Below are positions 1 through 5,152 of a stretch of 5,782 nt of DNA, piece by piece (the first letter of the stretch is position 1; every line of letters starts with the position of its first letter). The notes under the pieces are model-generated. The model was not told where the DNA came from and searched no databases. It saw only the letters and a program-made list of their open reading frames with translations. Origin of the DNA: DATLHO01 sp035539855 (GTDB taxonomy: Bacteria > Bacteroidota > Ignavibacteria > OLB7); NCBI GenBank assembly GCA_035539855.1, contig DATLHO010000021.1, forward strand, positions 1-5,782. The letters are read 5' to 3'. The translations under genes and the position numbers were made by a program.

Positions 1-18
1 CGGGCTCGCCACGCCCTG

Positions 19-627
19 CTACCACTGCGCGACGGTCGCCAGCAGGATGTCGTTCGAGAGATTGTCGATCGCCCTGGCGAGCGCGTCGGTCTCGCCGGCG
101 CCGCCCTGGTCGATGTTGTACTGCGAGCGCGCGCTGAAGACCCGCTCGTACACGGCACGCCGCCGCACGTTGTCGCGAAACACTACCCGTGCCTCGAGCG
201 TGACGCCGCGCACCGTCTCGAGCTCCTGTCCGCCGGAGACCGCCAGTCGCTCGGCGTCGCGTACGACGGTGATCGTCACCTCGAGCCGCGAGTCCGCCGC
301 CGGCTCGTCGACGACACGCAGGCTGTTGTCCTCGCGGAACTTGCGCACGAGGATCTGGGTCAGGTCCTGGCGCATCGTGGCGCGACCCGACCCGCTGACG
401 TCCTCGACCTGCGGAATCGCGACCGACGACAGATGTGCCGGAGCCGACCCGCCCTTGAACGAGTAGCAGCCGCCGAGCGCCGCCGCCAGCGCGACTGCGG
501 CAACGACGATTGAAACGCTGCGCGCACCGACGTGCGCACCGACGCGTGCACCGACGTGCGCAGCAACGCGCGCACCGACGTGCTCGCGGCCGCGATCACC
601 GCCACTCTGTCGCGTCACGTCGTTCAT
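19..627 (-). CDS. lptE: LptE-like outer-membrane lipoprotein with repeat-built N-terminal region
   Basis: LptE proteins plug the LptD barrel in the outer membrane and help insert lipopolysaccharide. The 202-residue product has a lipoprotein signal: a hydrophobic stretch at about 37-51 and lipobox LGGC with the lipidated Cys54, giving a mature form of about 149 residues. After the Cys, YSFKGGSAPAHLSSVAIPQVEDVSG resembles the start of LptE-family proteins of Bacteroidetes type. The remaining body has alternating strands (RLEVTITVVRDAE, TLEARVVFRD) and a C-terminal helix with ALARAIDNLSNDIL, as in that family. The place directly behind a receiver-less sigma-54 activator also fits. The ATG at 627 has a strong ribosome site and overlaps the activator stop. 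No other ATG, GTG or TTG start occurs in frame before the lipobox, so the unusually long 36-residue Arg/His-rich n-region seems real. Residues 17-36 are five tetrapeptide repeats (VGAR/VAAH/VGAH). LptE sequences diverge widely, so the family call is likely rather than certain. Confidence 0.75.
   Translation of the reverse strand: MNDVTRQSGGDRGREHVGARVAAHVGARVGAHVGARSVSIVVAAVALAAALGGCYSFKGGSAPAHLSSVAIPQVEDVSGSGRATMRQDLTQILVRKFREDNSLRVVDEPAADSRLEVTITVVRDAERLAVSGGQELETVRGVTLEARVVFRDNVRRRAVYERVFSARSQYNIDQGGAGETDALARAIDNLSNDILLATVAQW
522..581 (-). repeat. 12-bp tandem repeat, 5 copies, inside lptE signal peptide region
   Basis: Five consecutive 12-bp units on the plus strand read GCGCACCGACGT, GCGCACCGACGC, GTGCACCGACGT, GCGCAGCAACGC and GCGCACCGACGT. 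The first and fifth are identical and the rest differ at one to three positions. The unit is four codons, so gain or loss of copies keeps the reading frame. On the minus strand the array encodes residues 17-36 of the lipoprotein precursor, directly before the hydrophobic core of its signal peptide. It is a short minisatellite rather than a CRISPR, since there are no spacers. Confidence 0.9.
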
Positions 628-1853
628 CGTATCGACTCCTCCCGCTCGTCGTTGGGAGCTCCGTCGAGCTCGTCGTCGGAGCCTCCCTCCTCACCCTCGA
701 GCGCGTAGTCCTTGAGCTTGCGGTACAGCGTCCGCTCGGCGATTCCGAGGGCATCGGCCGCGAGCCGGCGATTGCCGTTGAAGCGTCGCAGCGACGCGAG
801 GATCATCCGGCGCTCCATCTCGCCGAGTCGCAGGTCGCCGTCACGGGCGAGTGCCTCGACGGGGTCGACCGGAGCCGCGGGCAGCGCAGGCCGCGCGATC
901 GGCGGCTCCGCGTCGCGCGCGCTGGCCAGTCGCTGGACGACCTGCTTGATCTGTCCGACCTCGTTGCGCAGGTCGATGAGCGCCATGTAGATCAGCTCGC
1001 GCTCGGCCTGCTCGGGCGTGCGACCGGCGAGGTGAACGATGGCGCCGGGATTGTCGGCCTTCGGCGGACGGCGGCCGATGTCGAGGTGGCGCAGCACGAG
1101 CTCGTCGGTCAGCAGCGCATCGCGCTCGAGCGTGATGACGAGCTCGACGAAGTTGCGGAGCTCGCGCACGTTGCCGGGCCACGGATAGCTCGTGAGCACC
1201 TCCATGCCGTCGGGCGTGATGCCGGGGAAGGTGGTGCCGAGCTGGCGCGCGATCTGCGCGGCGAAGTGCTCGAACAGCAGCGGGATGTCCTCGGGGCGCT
1301 CTCGCAGCGGCGGGATCGTGATGCAGGCGGAGCGGAGGCGGTAGTAGAGATCCTCGCGGAAGCGTCCGGAGTGGACGTCACGTGCGAGGTCGCGATTGGT
1401 CGCGGCGACGACGCGCACGTCGGTCGTCCGCGGCTCCGTCGAGCCCACGCGCGTGAACTCGAGCGTTTCGAGCACGCGCAGCAGCTTGACCTGCGTGCTC
1501 AGCGACATCTCGCCGATCTCGTCGAGGAAAAGCGTGCCGGCGTTGGCGGCCTCGAAGAGTCCCTTGCGCGACTCGACCGCGCCGGTGAACGCCCCCTTCT
1601 CGTGACCGAAGAGCTCGGACTCGAGCAGGGTCTCGGGGATCGCGCCGCAGTTGATCGCGATCATCCGCGCGTCGGCGCGCGGACTGATCCGATGGATGGC
1701 GCGCGCGAAGACCTCCTTGCCGACGCCGCTCTCGCCGATGAGCAGCACGGTGATGTCGGTCGCGGCCACGCGCCGGATCGTCGAGAGGATCTCGCGGATC
1801 TGCGGTGATCGCCCGATGATTCCGAGGTCGTGCTGCGAGAGTTCGTTGGTCAT
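624..1853 (-). CDS. Sigma-54-dependent transcriptional activator (AAA+ / Fis HTH), no N-terminal sensor domain
   Basis: This is a 409-residue bacterial enhancer-binding protein that would use ATP hydrolysis to open sigma-54 RNA polymerase promoters. The AAA+ core starts almost at once (about 10-250). It has Walker A GESGVGKE (40-47), the sigma-54-contacting GAFTGA loop (87-92) and Walker B GTLFLDEIGEM (106-116, D111/E112). Sensor I lies around ATNRDL (151-156), the arginine-finger region is GRFREDLYYRL (163-173), and sensor II is GNVREL (227-232). All key residues are intact. A long linker follows: a helical stretch at about 278-312 and a Pro/Ala-rich stretch at about 317-332. A Fis-type HTH comes next (about 343-385, with NRRLAADALGIAERTLYRKL), then a short acidic tail (386-409). 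There is no receiver, GAF or PAS domain, so control is probably by expression level, oligomerisation or a partner. The ATG at 1853 lies 18 bp after the B12 gene stop. The stop overlaps the next start as ATGA, implying translational coupling to the lipoprotein gene. The target promoters are unknown. Confidence 0.95.
   Translation of the reverse strand: MTNELSQHDLGIIGRSPQIREILSTIRRVAATDITVLLIGESGVGKEVFARAIHRISPRADARMIAINCGAIPETLLESELFGHEKGAFTGAVESRKGLFEAANAGTLFLDEIGEMSLSTQVKLLRVLETLEFTRVGSTEPRTTDVRVVAATNRDLARDVHSGRFREDLYYRLRSACITIPPLRERPEDIPLLFEHFAAQIARQLGTTFPGITPDGMEVLTSYPWPGNVRELRNFVELVITLERDALLTDELVLRHLDIGRRPPKADNPGAIVHLAGRTPEQAERELIYMALIDLRNEVGQIKQVVQRLASARDAEPPIARPALPAAPVDPVEALARDGDLRLGEMERRMILASLRRFNGNRRLAADALGIAERTLYRKLKDYALEGEEGGSDDELDGAPNDEREESIR
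636..642 (-). promoter_or_regulatory. Strong Shine-Dalgarno for the lptE-like gene
   Basis: The minus strand reads GGAGGAG followed by 8 nt and then ATG at 627. It is the clearest ribosome site in the window and lies inside the last codons of the activator gene (the Glu-Glu pair near its end). It fixes the lipoprotein start at 627 and suggests the lipoprotein is made at a good rate in its own right, as well as by coupling through the ATGA overlap. Confidence 0.8.
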
Positions 1854-1871
1854 TCGTGCTCGGTGTGCAAC

Positions 1872-2285
1872 CTACGCCTCGGCCGTGCGATGCGTCGCGA
1901 CCCACTCCTTGATGTAATCGGCGATCGCGAACGTCGGTGCGCCCGGGGTGAAGAGCTGCCCGACGCCCTGCTTCTTGAGCTCCTCGATGTCGGCCTCGGA
2001 CATGATTCCGCCGCCGGTCAGCAGCACGTCGGTCAGGCCGCGATCGCGCATGAGCCCGAGGACCTTCGGAAAGATTGTCATGTGCGCGCCGCTGAGCATG
2101 CTGATGCCGACGACGTCGACGTCCTCCTGCAGCGCCGCCTCGACGATCATCTCGGGAGTCTGACGCAGGCCGGTGTAGATCACCTCCATGCCGGCGTCAC
2201 GCAGCGCCGCGGCGATGACCTTCGCGCCGCGATCATGGCCATCGAGGCCGGCCTTGGCAATCAGAACTCGAATCTTGCGGTCCAT
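1872..2285 (-). CDS. Stand-alone cobalamin-binding protein, methylmalonyl-CoA mutase C-terminal domain / small subunit type
   Basis: The 137-residue protein is one B12-binding Rossmann-like domain, as in the C-terminal part of methylmalonyl-CoA mutase, which interconverts (R)-methylmalonyl-CoA and succinyl-CoA. The three B12 signatures are present: D15-G-H17-D-R-G20 (DxHxxG, with His17 as the lower axial cobalt ligand), S62-M-L64 (SxL) and the GGG at 91-93. The N-terminal block KIRVLIAKAGLDGHDRGAK is typical of split mutase small subunits and related free domains of 130-150 residues. I chose the ATG at 2285 because family members begin right at this block. A GTG at 2393, overlapping the permease stop as GTGA, would add 36 residues without family resemblance. 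A GTG at 2294 is a minor alternative. The ribosome site is weak (AGTGAG). The catalytic large subunit is not in the window. The next gene starts 18 bp after the stop, so co-transcription is likely. The B12 domain is firm; the mutase partnership is inferred. Confidence 0.9.
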   Translation of the reverse strand: MDRKIRVLIAKAGLDGHDRGAKVIAAALRDAGMEVIYTGLRQTPEMIVEAALQEDVDVVGISMLSGAHMTIFPKVLGLMRDRGLTDVLLTGGGIMSEADIEELKKQGVGQLFTPGAPTFAIADYIKEWVATHRTAEA

Positions 2286-2308
2286 ATCGCTCACTGAATG
2301 AGGGTGTT

Positions 2309-2335
2309 CGGGGAAACGTGAAGTTACGATCCCCG
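2309..2335 (-). other. Stem-loop in leader of the B12-protein gene
   Basis: CGGGGA (2330-2335 read on the minus strand) pairs perfectly with TCCCCG (2309-2314). Inside, CGT can pair with ACG across a six-base loop, separated from the outer stem by a small internal loop. The hairpin ends 23 nt before the ATG at 2285. No T-run follows, so it does not look like an intrinsic terminator. It could shape the leader mRNA or stabilise its 5' end; function is unknown. Confidence 0.35.
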
Positions 2336-2369
2336 CGCCGAGAATACGCAGCGTTCGATGGTATCGGGG

Positions 2370-2382
2370 TGTCAAAGTGACA
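2370..2382. promoter_or_regulatory. Perfect inverted repeat TGTCA-N3-TGACA, operator-like
   Basis: The 13-bp site has perfect 5-bp arms, TGTCA and TGACA, around a 3-bp centre. It lies 85 bp upstream of the B12-protein ATG and ends 7 bp from the permease stop codon. One arm plus an adjacent base makes a TTGACA hexamer on the minus strand, the relation expected for a repressor overlapping a -35 box. The symmetry is seen directly; binding of any regulator is inference, and short palindromes occur by chance. Confidence 0.3.
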
Positions 2383-2389
2383 GGACTAC

Positions 2390-5038
2390 TCACTCGGCCC
2401 GCACGACCTCGGCGACCGGGCGTGCGGCGGCCCGGTTTGCCGGGACGATCCCCGCCAGAAACGCCGTCGCCATCACCAGCAGCGTCGAGACACCGAGGAT
2501 TCCCGGAGAGACTTCGAACTGGATCGTCCAGCCGAAGCTGACCCGGTTGATGACGTAGATGAGGATCGCGCTCAACAGAAGACCGGCGACCGTGCCGAGC
2601 GCCTGGCTAGCGAGTCCGATGAGCCCGGCCTGCACGAGCGTCATCGTGCGTATCTGCCGGGCCGACGCGCCGATCGCCTTGAGGATTCCGATCTCGCGAC
2701 CGCGCTCGACCACGAGCGCCGCGAGCGTGTTGGCCACGCCGATCGCCGCGACGATGATCGCGACGATCTGCAGCGCGTAGGTGATCGCGAACGTCTGGTC
2801 GAAGATCTTCAGGACCTCGTCGCGGAGCGTTCGGTTGGAATAGACAATCAGGCTGTACCGCGCGGCGAAGCGGCGCTCGATCACGTCGCGCACGCGCTCG
2901 AGCTCCGCCGGATCGCGCAGGTAGAGCGCCGCGTTGCTCACGGTCGAGTCGCGATAGAGACGCTCGAACGTCGCGCGCCGCATCATCACCGCCCCGGCGT
3001 CGGTCGTGTAGTCGTAGTAGACGCCGGCGATCGTCAACGCCCGGGGTCCGCCCGGCGTCGACAGCACGACAGTGTCGCCGCTGCGCCGATCGAAGCGGAT
3101 CGCGAACGCCTCGCTCACGGCGATCGCTCCGGTGTCGAGCGCCGCGAGCACGCCCGCGAACGTGCCCTCCTGAAACGTCAGCGAGGCGTCGTCCGGCGGC
3201 ATCTCCAGACGCGCGCCGCCGATCGTGATCGTGCGTCCGCGGTAGGTCCCACGCAGCCGGCGCAGCGCGTCGACGTGCGTCGCCTCCGGCAGCGAGTCAA
3301 GAAATGCGATGACCTCGCCCGGCATCGGCGTGATCGCGCTGGAGGCCAGGCGGTTGCTGGAGATGGTGAGATAGAGATCGGCGGTGACGGTCTGCCGCAT
3401 CCAGAGCTCGACGGTGCTGCGAAACGATCCGACCATCGTCGAGACGCCGATGAGCATGGCGATCGCGGTCATCAGCGCGGCGATCGCCGTCGAGGCGCGA
3501 CCGAGCGACTGCATCAGGTAGGCGCTGGCGAGCTCGCCCTCGACGCCGACGAGTCGCTTCAGCAGCCGGCCGAGCAGGCGGTCGCTCGCGCGCAGCACGA
3601 GCGGTGTCGTCAGCGCGATGCCGAGCAGCACGAGACCCGCGCCGGCGAAGCCGAGCAGCGGAGAGTTGAGCGCCTGTCCCTGCAGCGACGCGATCCACGC
3701 GGCCAGCAGCAGCACGACGCTCGCGACGACAATCGTGCGATAGCGGCGCGAGACGTGCGACTCGAACGTCTGCGCCGAGAAGGTCTCGCGCGGGTGCACG
3801 CTCGCGGCCTCGATTGCCGGAGGCAGCGCCGAGAGGATTGAAGCGACGAGGCCGATCGCGCCGCCGAGCAGCAGCGTCATCGGATCGATCACCAGGTGCT
3901 CGGCGACCGTCAGGATGTACAGCGCGGTCACCGTGCGCACGACCTGCTCCAGCGCGAGCCGGGCCAGGAGGATGCCCAGCGGCAGACCGAGCGCGACGCC
4001 GAGCGCGCCGATGATCGCGGCCTCGCCGAGGAAGTACGCGACGATCCGCGAGCGCGTCGCGCCGACCGCGCGCAGGATGCCGAGCTCGCGTCGCCGGCGA
4101 AGCGTGCTCGTGAGCATCGTGTTGTAGATGATGAACATCGACACGAACAGCGCGATGAACGCGAGCGCCGTCAGGTTCAGATCGAACGCGTCGAGCATGC
4201 GCAGCGTCTGCGCGTTGCGCCGCGAGGGAGCCTCGACGACGACGTCCGGCGGCGCCTGGCTCGTGAGGTACTCCGCAATCGCCGGCGCCTCGCGCTCATC
4301 GACGAGCAGATCGATGCGGTCGAGCCGGCCGACGCGCCCGAAGATCTCCTGCGCCGATGCGATGTCGAGCATCGCGAAGCTGCCGCCGAGTGCGGAGGCC
4401 GTGCCCTCCGGCTCGATCACGCCGACGACCCCGAACGTCAGGCGTCGTCCGGCGGCGATCAGCCTGAGAGAGTCGCCGACGCCGATTCCGAGCGACCGCG
4501 CGATCTTCGTCGTGATGATGATGGCGTTCGGGCGCAGGAGGAACTCGAGATTGCCGGCTCCGCCGCCGTTGCCACCGGCGACCGCGCCGCGATCGTCGCT
4601 GCCGCCGATGTCCCTGCCTCGATCGGCGCTGCCTTTGGAGTCATCGCTGAACCGATAGCTGCGCATCGCGCCCTCGGCGAAGACGTCGACGCCGAAGACG
4701 AGGATCGGCGCGCCGCTTCCGGGACTGGCGAGCTCGGCCGAGTCGATGAGCTGCGCGTACTGCTCGATGACCGGAGCGGCCGCCTCGACCGCCGCGACCT
4801 CGCGCAGCGTGGCGATGAACCGCTCGTCGAAGCCCTGTCCGCCGGCCGCGACCGCCTGCAGATTTGCACGCCCCGCGACCGCGTCGAGCGACGAGGAGAA
4901 CGCCTCGAACGCCGTCGTGTTCGCAAGTCGGATCGCCACGAACACCGCCACGCCGATCGCCACGCCGACGACCGACAACAACAGCTTCCCCCACTCATTG
5001 CGGAAGTGCCGGAGAATGATGCGTGAGAAGAGAAGCAT
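2390..5038 (-). CDS. FtsX/MacB-like ABC transporter permease, YbbP-type, 10 predicted TM helices
   Basis: This is an inner-membrane permease subunit of the type VII (MacB/LolCE/FtsX) ABC superfamily, 882 residues long. Members usually move lipids, lipoproteins or peptides, or transmit force across the envelope; the substrate here is unknown. TM1 is at about 18-37, followed by a MacB-like periplasmic domain (40-280). TM2-TM4 (about 287-307, 335-357, 385-408) form the first FtsX domain. Two linking helices (434-452, 461-481) and TM7 (516-537) follow, then a second periplasmic domain (540-745) and the second FtsX helices (750-775, 801-832, 845-866). Both halves carry the cytoplasmic coupling-helix signature: RRRRELGILRAVGATRSRI at 314-332 and ERGREIGILKAIGASARQI at 778-796. 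Each half ends with the family P-A...A...P-x-E pattern (406-419, 865-878). This duplicated 10-TM plan matches YbbP-like permeases (about 800 residues). A Gly/Asp/Ser-rich insert lies at 131-163. No ATPase gene adjoins it. The ATG at 5038 gives the usual N-terminus but lacks a clear ribosome site. Confidence 0.92.
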   Translation of the reverse strand: MLLFSRIILRHFRNEWGKLLLSVVGVAIGVAVFVAIRLANTTAFEAFSSSLDAVAGRANLQAVAAGGQGFDERFIATLREVAAVEAAAPVIEQYAQLIDSAELASPGSGAPILVFGVDVFAEGAMRSYRFSDDSKGSADRGRDIGGSDDRGAVAGGNGGGAGNLEFLLRPNAIIITTKIARSLGIGVGDSLRLIAAGRRLTFGVVGVIEPEGTASALGGSFAMLDIASAQEIFGRVGRLDRIDLLVDEREAPAIAEYLTSQAPPDVVVEAPSRRNAQTLRMLDAFDLNLTALAFIALFVSMFIIYNTMLTSTLRRRRELGILRAVGATRSRIVAYFLGEAAIIGALGVALGLPLGILLARLALEQVVRTVTALYILTVAEHLVIDPMTLLLGGAIGLVASILSALPPAIEAASVHPRETFSAQTFESHVSRRYRTIVVASVVLLLAAWIASLQGQALNSPLLGFAGAGLVLLGIALTTPLVLRASDRLLGRLLKRLVGVEGELASAYLMQSLGRASTAIAALMTAIAMLIGVSTMVGSFRSTVELWMRQTVTADLYLTISSNRLASSAITPMPGEVIAFLDSLPEATHVDALRRLRGTYRGRTITIGGARLEMPPDDASLTFQEGTFAGVLAALDTGAIAVSEAFAIRFDRRSGDTVVLSTPGGPRALTIAGVYYDYTTDAGAVMMRRATFERLYRDSTVSNAALYLRDPAELERVRDVIERRFAARYSLIVYSNRTLRDEVLKIFDQTFAITYALQIVAIIVAAIGVANTLAALVVERGREIGILKAIGASARQIRTMTLVQAGLIGLASQALGTVAGLLLSAILIYVINRVSFGWTIQFEVSPGILGVSTLLVMATAFLAGIVPANRAAARPVAEVVRAE

Positions 5039-5152
5039 GTGTATGAGTCGTTGGGCCTCGGAGGGCGCGTGCGGGCCAAATGGTCGAGGGCTCGATCGCC
5101 GAGAGCGCCATGGCGGCTCTGTCGTCTGATCATCACTTGGGACGTGACGCGC
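5039..5152 (-). other. pxpA-permease intergenic spacer with imperfect inverted repeat
   Basis: This 114-bp spacer separates the pxpA stop from the permease start. It holds no gene and no convincing -35/-10 pair that I can see. The one visible structure is an imperfect inverted repeat at 5102-5120 (AGAGC / GCTCT arms around GCCATGGC, with one unpaired base). It has no following T-run, so it is not a standard intrinsic terminator. The permease start has no good Shine-Dalgarno: the nearest GAGG (5056-5059) is 17 nt from the ATG. Whether the permease is read through from pxpA or has its own promoter cannot be decided from the sequence. Confidence 0.5.

Larger units (their letters stand above)
2286..2389 (-). 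promoter_or_regulatory. Leader region of the B12-protein gene (palindrome, TTGACA, hairpin)
   Basis: These 104 bp separate the permease stop from the preferred start of the cobalamin-binding gene. Reading the minus strand, they hold a TGTCA-N3-TGACA palindrome (2370-2382) containing a TTGACA hexamer (2370-2375). Next is TATTCT (2341-2346), then a GC-rich stem-loop (2309-2335). A small CTCA/TGAG stem (2290-2302) follows, overlapping the weak AGTGAG ribosome-site candidate. TTGACA and TATTCT are 23 bp apart, too far for a standard sigma-70 promoter, and there is no good -10 at 16-18 bp. A promoter here is plausible but not demonstrated. The region is too short for a cobalamin riboswitch. Confidence 0.35.

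Noticed and set aside
522..581. CRISPR-like array
   Set aside because: The 12-bp units are directly tandem with no spacers and lie inside a coding region, so this is a minisatellite.
510..1808. Long plus-strand open frame (432 codons) opposite the sigma-54 activator
   Set aside because: Arg/Asp/Glu/Leu-rich nonsense with no recognisable domain. It is an antisense shadow of a well-supported gene in GC-rich DNA, where stop codons are rare in the opposing frame.
2341..2375. Sigma-70 promoter formed by TTGACA and TATTCT
   Set aside because: The spacing is 23 bp, well outside 16-18 bp, and no acceptable -10 lies at normal distance from TTGACA. Kept only as part of the leader description.
2286..2389. 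Cobalamin riboswitch upstream of the B12-binding gene
   Set aside because: Only 104 bp are available, against about 200 nt for the usual class, and I see no B12-box-like conserved sequence.
2286..2393. Upstream GTG start at 2393 for the B12 protein, overlapping the permease stop as GTGA
   Set aside because: The overlap looks like translational coupling, but the 36 extra residues do not resemble the family and the leader holds palindromic and hairpin elements. The ATG at 2285 gives the standard N-terminus.
3896..5026. Long plus-strand open frame (376 codons) opposite the permease
   Set aside because: Extremely Arg/Asp/Glu-biased with no motifs, mirroring the permease codons. The minus-strand product has clear FtsX signatures.
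5060..5085. Sigma-54 (-24/-12) promoter before the permease (TTGGCCCGC on the minus strand)
   Set aside because: The downstream GC element is at the wrong distance and TTGC is missing, so it is not a credible match.
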